From Serinus canaria (Eukaryota; Chordata; Aves; Passeriformes; Fringillidae): DNA of 64,000 bases. A model generated the notes under the pieces. It worked only from the letters and a program-made list of their open reading frames with translations, had not been told where the DNA came from and ran no database searches. Location of the stretch: assembly GCF_022539315.1 (NCBI RefSeq), contig NC_066316.1, positions 8,447,501-8,511,500 of the forward strand, read 5' to 3'. The translations under genes and the position numbers were made by a program. This document shows positions 38,275 through 49,279 of this stretch, in pieces. Each line of letters starts with the position of its first letter. The first letter of the stretch is position 1.

Positions 38275-38455
38275 AAGACCTCATGCTTTGGGCACCAACT
38301 TCTGTCTGATTGGGGTAAAACACTTAAATAACTGGGGTTATTGCTGGATAGAGGCTTTTTTTCTTTATGGTATCTGGTGCTAGTTATTATCAGACAGATT
38401 GTTGGACTATGTGGACTGACACTAGGCTAGTCCAGTCTGGCAATTTTCATCCCCT
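38275..38455 (+). mobile_element. Ancient CR1-L3-like LINE 3' end remnant
   Basis: The order of blocks CCTCATGCTTTGGG, AACTGGGGTTA, GATAGAGGCTTTTT, GTATCTGGTGCTAG, a CAGACAGAT block, GGACTATGTGGACTGACACT and AGTCCAGTCTGGCAATTTT matches the 3' untranslated region of old CR1-L3-type LINEs seen across turtles, crocodiles and birds (…agctggtgctggccac…gactagatggaccattggtctgacccagt…ggcaatt). It is far older than the CR1 at 26.6 kb. Confidence 0.6.
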
Positions 38456-41400
38456 GTGTGAATGTGAATCCAGACACATTTCAGTCTAGGATGGGTGTTC
38501 TTTTTGATGCATACAGGATAAATAATGAGGTATACTCAGTAAAATTAATAGGCTGCAAGCATGAACTGATGATCTCTGTATTCATTGCTCTGTATACTTG
38601 CTGAACTGAATCCCCAGTTCCACTGGAAAAGAACGAGCCACAGAGCTTTCCACATGTTTTAAAATACATGTAATCACAAGCAGCAAAGACTTAGCAAAAT
38701 GCTTCAGTCATCTGGGTTGAGACACAAGGCAGGGTTAAATTTAAAGTCCAGACAATACACTTGCAGCTAACTTTTTGACCTCATTCTATATGAGGGCTTC
38801 CTCCATTGCAGAATCCGTGTCATGAGGCTGAGAATGCCAATACACTTTTTAGATGGGGAGTTGATCCCTTAGGCACTTATCTAGCTGAACTGGAATAATT
38901 GCTTCCTTTCCTCTTGTATTGCTTCAAGGCATTTTTATATGTTGTATCTTAGTGTTTCTGTTGTCCAGAGCAGGAAGCCATACAGCAAGTTGCAGCCAGT
39001 TTTCAGGGGCTAAGCTGATTAACTCTGGTGAAGCTCTAATGCAAATCCCATCCCATTTAATTCCTCAGCTCGCCTCCACACTGCGTGGTATTCCATCCAC
39101 AGACACAGTCCCACATTACCAAGTGACACAACACCACCAGCAGCCTCACATAAATCTTGCAGAGCTTGGGGCTGCCAGTCACACTGCACAGTTTTGAGGT
39201 GAAATTTCCATCTTAGCACAAGGGCGAAACAAATTACACTCAGAGCTTTGCAGAGCAAAAAGGGTTCATGTTTTGCAAAAGGGGACTTTCTGTGGGTGAT
39301 TTCTTGGTCTGCTGAAGTGTGCTAACTTATTGTGTTGAGTGGATAAGGAATTAATAAGTGTTGTAGTATCAAATGTGTGTGTGTTTATTTATGTTTATAG
39401 GTACACACCTATAGCTACAGAAGTGTGTTCCAATGAAAAGGCTGGTCTGATGATACTGGTCAGAATAAAGTCAAACTGCTAGAGAAATAGAAATCATGGG
39501 ATTTCTGCTGTTTCCAGGGATGATAATCCTTTTCCTGCAAAGACCCAAGATGGCAGTTGCTAACACAGTAAGGAGTAAAACATGACAGAAAAAAACCCTT
39601 CTGCTGACATCTCTACATCCACATCAATATAAATTAAATGAGGGTTTAGCTTCAAACTGTTAAAAGGTTGTTAGGCCCATGTTTAATAGAAAGACTGATG
39701 TTCTAGTCTGATTTTGACAAGGTTCAGGTTAATACCAGCCAGCTGAATTCCACAGCCATTGGCACACCTCTGGGAGCTGCATATTCACAGACAGAGACCG
39801 TTTGACCTCCTCCAATTTATACATTTGATCTAATGCATTGGAGGCCATCTAAAAATAGAGTTCTGGAGGGAAGGATGGATAATGCTCCTGAACCACAGAC
39901 CAACAAAAGCAGCTCTCCTTCTTCCAGTCTCTTTTCTCTCTCGGTATGAAGCTTCAGCTCAAACTTTCTTAAAGTAAAAAAATTGCTTTTATCACAGATC
40001 CCCTCAGAATAGATAACTTCACTGCTAATAAGTCCAAAAGAAAATTTGTCAGTCCTGCATGAATTGCCAGATGTTGGGAAAATGATGGTGTGTCATTTCC
40101 CTGAACAAACATTCTTGGCATTTATGCATTTCCTCCCATATCTCTTTAAAAAAATGATTGTGTGTAAATTTAGTGCTGACAAAACTGAGGGCCTGGGAGA
40201 AAATGGATTAGTCACTCATTTGGTAATTTTACTTGGTCAAAGCATGGAATTTTTGTTTTCTGGAAAATTTGACACCGAAATATTACTATTCATTCCGAGT
40301 CAGAATATTAAAGCATAAGTATTACCACTAAGCAGAAAACCCAAAATGGCATTTAGACACCCGTTATTTGAAAATTTCAGGGTGTAGTATTTCTTTCACA
40401 ATATTTTTAGTTTTCATTACATGATGTGGCCACTGAGGGAACTTGCCTTTAGATCAAGTGCCAGTCCTATGTACTGGGCTAGGAAAGTTCAGATCGTTCA
40501 TTCAGTACTAAAGAGGATCCAGCACTTTGGTATTGAAAATGTGTGTTTTATAAAAAACGTGTTGAAATAGCATACTGCATTTATTCACAATCATATGCAA
40601 TCCTTCAGTTATATGCTAAGGTGCCAGTGATAATGAGTCATTTACACTAGCATGGCTATTGAAATTAAATAATTTTAAAAACCCTTCTTTTTAATATAAA
40701 ATTTTTAAAATGTCAAAACATGCCTCCTTTACTACATTTCCCTAAAAATCCTTAGTGTAATTAATTGAACTTCTCATGTAACAATATAGTGGCTCAGAAA
40801 ATACTTTTACAATTAGAAAAAGTTGCTTGAAATATCTGTTTCGATAAAAAGGTCAGGTAGTTGTTATCCCTGTATTTCTAGAATTCTGTCTGTGTCCAAA
40901 CAGATGGTTGGTGGTTATGAAGGTTTATGTGTATTTGGTGTTTCCATTCATATAATTCCCACACAGTTATCTGCAAGATTACTTTTCCCAGTATTGGTAT
41001 TTTATTGATAATTTCCACAGTGAGATGAAACAATTAAAACCAATTAATTTACATGGATGATGGGCTTCAGTAAATTAAACCCCAGTTGTCTCATTCCATT
41101 CCTGTGTATAGAACAGAGATATTGAAACACTGTCTATGAAATGAGAAATATAAAAGTGATTCACCTGTATTGCAAAATGATTGAACAAAATAACTCCCTG
41201 GGAACCAATGTACCATTACTCTCTTTTGGAACTTCAGTCATTTTCCTCTCTGGTTTGTGAGTCTGATTTGAAGAGAGGACAGAGCAGCAAAACCTGTGCA
41301 GCTCTGGTGATTCAGTAATGTGCTGGCAGAACCATCAGTTGTAAAGAGAATTACTCCGTCTTTACTGCAGGAGGCATAACACAGTGGCAGAAAGGAAGCA

Positions 41401-42099
41401 GAGCCAAGAGGGCAACTGATAGACATGGCTGTTTTTCACGTGTGGGGGAATTTCTCTGCCATATGATTTTGCACACTGTGTAACTTTAAAAAGTCATATG
41501 TCAGAGGGAACCTCAGCTCATGAATCCACAGCTGCCTCTAGTAAGTACTGTCATAGAAGAAAAGTGAAAGTTAATGGACCACATTTTTTCCTCTGTTAAA
41601 AGTCACTACACTGGGGTTTCCCCTGGTAAAACCAAGGCTACTGTATCTTTGCCAGGATTTCAAATGTTCTCATATATTTATGGTATGGATTTGGATTTAT
41701 TTTCATTTATGAATTCTTTTTGAAAGAATACATTCGAATAGAGCATTTATCTTTCATCTGAAGCTGAATCAGCAGTGCTGGTGTGCTGATTACATATCAG
41801 AAATCCTTCATGCCATTGTAGAATGAGTGCCCTGCACTCATGCAATGGATGTGCTGGATGTGGGTGAATGGTTGGCAGGGGAGCGTGGCCATCCAGGTGC
41901 TGTCCTGATGCACGGGGCATGTTTGGCAAGGTTCTTACCACCTCTGGTATACCATTTGTGCATCTTTGAAATAGGATTTGCTGTCTTGTATAAGGGTATA
42001 ATGATGTGTGGATGAGAGAGAAGGTAACCAAACAAACTTCCAGAAGCCTCTGTGCCCTAGTGCTGTACTTCACATCCTGAACTCAGCAGTTGAACTGAG
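38456..42099. other. Intergenic DNA, no gene recognised
   Basis: AT-rich sequence with only short ORFs (up to 108 codons near 41.75-42.07 kb, no similarity recognised). A small inverted repeat GAGTG-CCCTG-CACTC lies near 41826. Nothing else stands out. Confidence 0.55.
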
Positions 42100-42410
42100 T
42101 CCAGCCGAAAGCGCTCCTGAAATACCACATTCACATCACTTTCTACTCTGCACTTAGGACATCTTTTTTCTTCCATCCTCTTCCCGTGCAGGCATTTCTT
42201 CCAGTGAGGTATCTGCCGGCAAACTCCCTTCCTCGGTCAGTTTCCTTTTCCTGCAGTGTTCCCTTTGCCCGCTGCAGTTTCCCAGACGCTTGCAGAGTGG
42301 TCCTTCCCGTGAGCCTAAAGCGCTGCTGCCCTCTCCTGTTCGCTCTTGACCTGAACGATCTCCTTCCAGCCAAAGGGTGCCCGATGTCTTTGTGACCACC
42401 TCGAGCTAAA
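42100..42410. promoter_or_regulatory. Small CpG-preserved patch, candidate orphan regulatory element
   Basis: About 13 CpGs fall within roughly 300 bp, whereas flanking kilobases have very few. On the plus strand, a polypyrimidine stretch ending TTCCCGTGCAG (AG at 42190-42191) resembles a splice acceptor, and CCCGTGAGC near 42307 resembles a donor. Small ORFs of about 70-80 codons exist on both strands but show no recognisable domain. The function is unknown. Candidates are an enhancer, an unmethylated orphan promoter or a noncoding exon. Confidence 0.4.
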
Positions 42411-45400
42411 GCAAAGCCAGGGGAGAAGGTCCACAGTTTAATTGTACTTTTACCAGTCTTTTACAATCTGTATGGATGGCACACTATTGAAATGTTCTTG
42501 GAAATTCTATTCCTTGTAAATTCTATTCCTTGGAAATTTTCCCTTCCTAACATTCCTTTTCTCTCTTTTTCCATCCCTCCCTTATATTCTTTGTTTCCAA
42601 TTGATTTTTTTAAAATCCACCTGCTCTTTAATAATCTCTTCCCCCTGAGCACTTGCTAAACACACTCCTCCTCTAGACCCAGTTAAAATAATGCAGGTTC
42701 TAATTGCAACAAACAGTTCATTAAAAATCAGAGGAGACAGTCAAAGCCTGCTTCCATTATTTGGTTCCTGAGATAAGAGTTTGACACAATAATTGTGCTA
42801 GCTCAGACAGCTCCCCAGAAGATCCCATCAGGGAGCTAAACCTCTCTTCAGGAGAAAGGGCAAACATATGACAGCATTGAGGTCTAAAGAGACAAACTAA
42901 TAATAATAATTTAGTTTTTCTATTGTTCTTGTTACCACTCCTCCTGCTCAATAACTTAAAATATTCATACAGCTCCTTTTAGGAACAATGCCTTTAACAC
43001 TCACTCGAGCCATTATTGAATGCATGTATAGTTCCCTCATTCTGAACCATTTTCCAAACCATGGGCTGTGGGGGAAATTCAAAAGGACCACTGGCGAGCT
43101 AGGGGAAAAAAAATCTTATTGTTAATGTAATTGTTTAAATTATGATTTATTTAATATCAAAAGAAAACATAATTTTGTTTCTATTGTTCTTTTTTTGTAA
43201 GCTTTATGCTGACAGTATTTCATTTTTCCCATGGAAAGGGCAATTGAGAAGTGGCTGTAAATACCGACTGCAAGCAGTTACACTAATCAGCCTTTAAATG
43301 TGGGCTGCAACTCAGTCCCTCCCCTACCAGGGAGAGTTCTGTGCACTCCTCCTGTCATTATGGCCAATTCTCTCTCCTCTGCCCCGGAGGAGGCTGAGCT
43401 GCTCCTGCCATGGAAAGGTAATTAGCTATTTCCTGCCTAGGGACAGCTGGATGAGCTCAAAACCATTAAATATGCTCAGCACCAAGCACTGCTCTTCTAC
43501 TTGAGCATCCACAGCTCTCAGTGCTGCTGGATGAATCCTTCTCAGGGACTGCTTGTCACTGTCACTGCCCCTCTGGCACCAAGTGTGTCTAGGGACAGGC
43601 TCTCCAGGCAGGCTCCTCGTGTCTTCAGCTGGGGAACTTGGTGCTGCCAAGTGCTGAACATCTCTGCACAAGAGCTGAGGGGTGTCAGCTCACTGGGATG
43701 AGAGTGTGAGCTTTGCAAACACTGGATTTAGTGTGTCCTGACATCTGTGCTCACCCTGGGAGCACAGACCTATTTAAATGAGGGGGCTGGCTGTTGTCTC
43801 TCATCCAGCTCTTTTGAGGAACACAGTCCTCCATCTATTGTTCCACCCCAATAGTCACTGGATTTTGTTCCTTTAGAACTAATGTGTATTTTGATAAAAT
43901 TTCTTCACAATATCCCTGTTTCCTTTTCTTCTGTATTCACAAGTCCCCCCAAAATCCCACACACTTCTGCCTGCTTAACAAAGAGCTCAGATTTGCTTCC
44001 TGAGCTGTGCACAGACACATCTTAAAGTGTCTTGCCAACTCATCTTTCATTCACCTGGAAGCCATATAACAAGGCAGACTGCCTTGAGTACTCACTGTCA
44101 TCTGTCAGCTCTCAAGGTGCTCATCAGGCTCACAGCACCCACATCATTTGCAATCTTCATTCCAGGCACGCCTGCAGGTCCTGTGATGTGCTGCGATGGA
44201 AAACTTTTTGCTTACATCTGGAATCATTGTTCTTGACGTCTCAGATGGGGGTGAGGGGAAACCTTTATAAGGGAAAAAGGACAATGAAGCAAGATGTTAA
44301 GGCAACTAGTTGGTCAATGAGTCACAGCTACTAAAAATTTGGCAGCAGCCACAAAGCAGCTAAATGTAACCAGCTCTAAAAGGCCCACAGGATGTCTCTT
44401 GCTCATTCACTCACACATGCAAACACAGAGAGTTTAGACAAGCAATTCCCTGCTCCTCATGCTCTTGAGATGAACTTGTAAGCAACTTGTGCATAGGGTT
44501 TAATTTCTACAGGAAGCATTTTTTTTTACTTTCCTTAGCTGATTTTCTAACCTCCATCACTCGGACAGAGGTTTCTGATGGTGTCTCAGGGTCTGACCTG
44601 CAGCCTGCTGAACCCAGTGTGAGTCTCTCCTTGATGTTCAGTGCAGAGACCACAGATCAAGCCCTTAGCAATCAGCTTGGACCACATGTCCTGATGACTA
44701 AGAAGGTAGACAGTGTAGAACAATAGCAGAGGAGGCATAAAAGGGGACTGACTGCCTGTCTGATGCTGTATTTTGGCTGCTAATGTTGATTGTGGCCTCT
44801 GATGGGTTTTTCATACAGTTAGTGCTGACATGACAACAGCTTTGAAGAGAAGGTAACAACTTGAACTCCCCAGAGAAAGAAGACCAGAGAGACAACAGGG
44901 TGTTGAAAAAGAAGAGTCAGGAAGACCAAAGTTGAGCAGTTGGGAAGGGAAGTGAAAAGGGATGTGAGGAAACTGCAAAGGAAAAAAATTAGTTGAAACA
45001 GAAAGCAGGTTTTCACACCTACTCCCGTGGGTAAAATGCCAATAACAGCAACTAACAACCACAATATACTAAAAAAAAGAGCTTACAACATAACCCATAA
45101 GTTAAAAAAAAAGACTTCTAAAAATTCTTGCAGTGTAATGATGATATAGTATTGGTAGACAGCTGTAACGAGAGAAAAAAAATGTTTTTATGAGCCCCAG
45201 ATCACCTACTCAAATTGGGAGGTGCCCACTTGTGCCAGCTGTGAATTTGATCTCTGATTTTTCATAATATTTAAGATTTTTTGAAGGCTGTTTTAAAGAG
45301 GAAGTCCTTCAGTCCCCCTTCTGCAAAATAAGAAGGTATAATCAAGGAATTATTTATTTCAAAACTGGATGAATAATGCACTATCAAATTCAAGTGTTCT

Positions 45401-46052
45401 TTATTGTGAGCCTGAAAACCTTTTGTTCAAAATGTGTTACAGGTTGGAGAACAGGTTTTAAAAGCCTAAATCTATTCCAAAACCATCCTGAATGGTTTTC
45501 TGGGAAGGAAAGATTATATATTACACTTGGTTCCTCTCCAAGATTTGTATGTCTTACATGAATACTCCTCTGTCTCCTTCTGTAGTGACATATCTGAGAT
45601 CAATTATGCCAACAGTAAAGTCTGGAATTTTTATAGTCCAGCTCTTTACGAGCACTTTCATAGAAAAACTTATGGAGACTGAGGCATAGGAAAAGTCCAA
45701 TAATCCTGGCCTGCTGTCTTCATCATCTCCAGCCCTCTGTCTTTCCCTCTTTACCCTCTCCAAGTGAAAACACTGGCTCACACAATACACATACTGCATT
45801 GAGGTGATTTAAATGGCCATCTGTGTGTTCATCTGAGGCCTCTGTGAATGGGCAGCCTCATTAGTGCTTGTGTCATGGACACAACACAAATTCTGTTTGT
45901 GTAAGAGAAATTCTCCTCTCCTGGCTTTATCTCTTTTGTTCATTCCTTTTGCACTCTCTCATTTTTCTTTTCTTTCCTCTCTGCGAGTTTATTCCTGCTA
46001 TTTATTTCTAAACTTGGATCCTGATGCCTTTACTTTCCTTTTTTCTCTGCAG
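42411..46052. other. Intergenic DNA leading to an exon-like site
   Basis: No recognised gene. Imperfect direct repeats of TTCTATTCCTTGnAAATT occur near 42507-42540. ORFs of up to 100 codons near 44.0 kb show no family features. The segment ends in a strong pyrimidine tract next to the acceptor at 46051-46052. Confidence 0.55.
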
Positions 46053-46199
46053 ATGCTTAGGAGAAATCTATCTGAAAAGAAATACATTTTTAACCTGATT
46101 GTGGCTCTTCCTATAGGAGTGATATTAGTGGCATTAGTGGGACTAATTGGAGAAAATAATGTTATTCAGGACAAGGGGGTACCAGGAGCAGTTCCTTAG
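46053..46199 (+). CDS. Candidate terminal exon: unrecognised 48-codon membrane-peptide ORF
   Basis: I do not recognise this protein. A long pyrimidine-rich tract ends TTTTTTCTCTGCAG at 46052, a strong 3' splice site with a plausible branch sequence (CCTGATG) about 30 bases upstream. The next base opens an ATG ORF of 48 codons that starts MLRRNLSEKK. A hydrophobic stretch follows at about residues 11-33, long enough to span a membrane, then a short polar tail ending GVPGAVP and a stop. Basic residues before the segment suggest a cytoplasmic N-terminus. AATAAA at 46515-46520, about 315 bases after the stop, would fit a terminal exon with a short 3'UTR. Alternatives are a noncoding exon, the last coding exon of a larger protein read from upstream, or chance. 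The ATG directly at the acceptor has no informative Kozak context until the upstream exon is known. Confidence 0.27.
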   Translation: MLRRNLSEKKYIFNLIVALPIGVILVALVGLIGENNVIQDKGVPGAVP

Positions 46200-46514
46200 T
46201 AATAACTTTTTAAGCCATGACTAGGGACCTGGAAGTTTTGAAGGCAGCCCTTAGGTTTATTTACTTTTTGCAATGATAAGAAGCAGTGAATCTGTATTAT
46301 TCGTCAATACTTAATATCTACTTTGTGTCATCTCCCAAAACAATGAAGGGAGGCTTAAGAATTATAAGCAAAATGTGTTCATTGGATTGATGTGCTTACA
46401 TTTGGCTTTAGATTTTGAAAAACATGTTTGTGGGGAGGATGCTGAATGTCATGCTTAGTTGCACTGAGTAGCACTTGACTGCTCAAATGCTCCTGCTGGG
46501 TGAACTAAGTATTT

Positions 46515-46520
46515 AATAAA
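46515..46520 (+). terminator. Possible polyadenylation signal AATAAA
   Basis: A canonical AATAAA lies about 315 bases after the stop of the candidate exon at 46053. The hexamer is common in AT-rich DNA, so its relevance depends on that exon being real. Confidence 0.25.
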
Positions 46521-46711
46521 TTCCAAGGAGCAGTGTTGTGCTTCACTGGCTGGGAAATTGGGAAGTGGAGAGGCAATTGTATTAGTCAATATGAAGGGAG
46601 GTCACTGTCAGGGTTTTAAATCAAGGCTTACAGAAAGCAAATATTAATTCAGACAAGCTGTGGCTCAACCACAGGTGGGGTTTTGTCCCTGTAAGGAAAT
46701 CACAAGAATGA

Positions 46712-46731
46712 TATGTTGGATATCCAACATA
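46712..46731. repeat. 20-bp perfect palindrome
   Basis: TATGTTGGAT is followed directly by its reverse complement ATCCAACATA, with no spacer. The core is a GATATC (EcoRV-type) site. No repeat family is recognised. Confidence 0.8.
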
Positions 46732-49249
46732 ATGTTGAATTTTCCATATAGTTTCTGCTGCATTTAGTTCACTGCCTATGCCCAACACTGTCTACAACCT
46801 GAGTGCCCTGCTGGATCTTTTCTGGTTTATTCCTCAACATTAGGATCAGCTACACTGGGAATTCTGAGTGTGGGTGAGGACATTAAAGAGATAGATGAGT
46901 GATGGTTGAAAATCACCAAGAGTCAAACTATTAGTCACTCCTAAGTACTTTTGGAAGCCATCTGCAGAAATTGAGATAACAGAATCCAGTTTTCTCTTTT
47001 ATCAAAGAGCATGTTCAGGAAGGGTAAGGGCTAAGGAAGGATACATTTGCTTTCAACAATAAGTTATTATCTCTGACTGAAACACACATGCAGCACACAT
47101 GTGGAAGGAGGAGCAAGTGTAACAGTCTTTTACTTGGTAAAAAAATGCATCTGTAAAACTTAAAAAGGATTCCCCAGACTCACAGAAGGCATTGTACCCC
47201 ACTGATAGCTTTTTACAACTGAACTTCAGTTCCAGTGTTCAGATTGCTTCAGCACAGCTATGGGAAAATATAACCCTGGTCCTAGGAATAGGAAGGAATG
47301 TCTAATTTTCATCCTCACATAATTGAAAACTGACTGAAAACAATTGGCAGGAATCTAAATATTCACATTTGGGCAGACACCAAACATGGGAAATTTCAGG
47401 CCAAGGGAATTTTTTTGGGAAGATTATGAGGAAGTGCATAAGAATAGAGTATTTTTCTCTTTTCTTATTCTTTTTTTGTTGTTGTTGTTTTCTTCTTTTT
47501 AATGGGAATGGTAAATGTTCCATTAGAGGTGACTCAACATATAAACTGTCCAACCATTTTTTCCTAGTGCTTGTTCTTAAAATCCTGCATTTATTACTTA
47601 GTATAAAAGTAACAGACAGTGTATCTTTAAATAGAAATTACATTCCTGTCAGCTTACCCAAAGCCCAAATATGGGACAGAGTGTCAGAGAAAAACAGTAA
47701 CATGAGGGATTCAGGGACTTGACAAGGTTACAGACTCTGCTTCTGCCTGATAAACAACTTAGACTGAGAGTTGTGCTTCCTGAACTTGTACCTCAGGACA
47801 TAAAAGTAAGGGGGAAGTAACCCCCTTCTTGAGCAACAGCAGAAAGAGAGATCTAATGTAGGGTGAAGTGTGGGGTATCTGGAAAGCACAGGGTAACAAG
47901 GTAATAATATCCCATTTATTTTGGTTTACTGCCACCTTGGGCTGAGGTTGATAAAGAGGCACATGGCTTCACTGGCAGAAAGATTTGGCTGTGTGCTGTA
48001 AACTATTATAAATATTACATGGTGTAGCTGAGGAGCCTACACTCCAAATGTAATCTAGTATGGCTCAAACACTGAAGAACCACTCCATAAAAATGGCACT
48101 TCTCTGTTCTGCACATCTGTTTCTTGCATGTATTTTAAGAGTCAGAGCTGCTTAAATAACATTTAAATGAGGGTTTTACTGTGGGGTTTTTTTTAAGAAA
48201 AAAACATCTGCAGAGCTCTGCAGAGCCCTGTAGAGCCAAAGTCTACTTGGAAAGAGAGCTTGCTCTTCTTCAGCATGACTTTTAACTGCAAGATCATTGC
48301 CTCTCTCCTTTATTTCTGTGTGTGTGTGCAGCGAAGATGTGATGTCAGGAGGAAATGCCTTGCACTGGTGCAGAACTGGAGAGAAGGACAAAAGTTGCAT
48401 CTGGGATCCTGCAAGCTGATGTGAGCTGGTTTGAGCACAGTTTATTTCACAGTATTCCCAAAGGAACTTCCTTCCCTCCTAAAATCCTGCCATCTTCTGC
48501 TGTCAGCAGAGCTGGAGACCAGAGGCCAGCTCTGCCCTGCTGAACTGTAGGACTGTCAGAACTGTCCCTCTGAGCACGTGCTGCTGGCTGGGAGAGCTGG
48601 AGTTACTCCAGTGCCACCCTGATGTTAACAGTACCCTCAGGAAAGCAGCAGCAGCCCAGCTTGTGCAGTGCTGGGGTCCCTCTGCAGTGATGAAGGTTAA
48701 ACTAAAAGGATCCAAGGAGGGATATCCATGCACCAGTGGAGTACCATCAGAACTCTGTGCTGACCTGTTCCTTGTTAGCAATCCCAGCTGGGCCCACACC
48801 TCTTCTCCCAAGGAATGCTTGGGGAATTCCTTCCTCATTTTCTTCATTCTTTGTTTCTCAGCCTCTGGGACTGGGATGCTTCCTGGCTAGCTCCATCCTT
48901 GTTGAGGGCAATCTTGGCTACTCCCACTGGTGGGAGATAGTTACACCCTTCAGAGTCTCGTAGGCAGAGAGCAGCTGTTCCTTTGACTCCCAGTGACCTT
49001 CCTTTCCCTTCCCTCCTGGAGGCTTGCCTGCTTTTACCACCAGCAGCTCCCAATGGTCAGAAAAAACTGACCATCCCATGCCTGGTGGCTCACTGTGCTG
49101 AGCCACCACATCTGCTGGAGTCTAGCTCCTTATTACATCCAGATGCACAAGCAGCTGGCCTGCCAAGAGCCTGCTTGGTGCTCTGTGAAACCCTGTCACT
49201 GAGGAGGATCAGTGCTGGGACTGCCAGGAGCAGCTTTTGGGAAAGGCAT

Positions 49250-49279
49250 CGGGAGGGAGGGAGGGAAGGGAGGGAGGGA
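49250..49279 (+). repeat. (GGGA)n run, G-quadruplex-prone
   Basis: Six or seven GGG runs separated by A or AA lie in about 30 bases. This is a dense match to the G3N1-7 quadruplex pattern and also a GGGA/GGAA microsatellite. Confidence 0.85.

Noticed and set aside
45640..45720. Reverse MIR-like GGAGACTGAGGCATAGG block
   Set aside because: A single match to the MIR 'gaaactgaggcacag' motif without supporting flanks.
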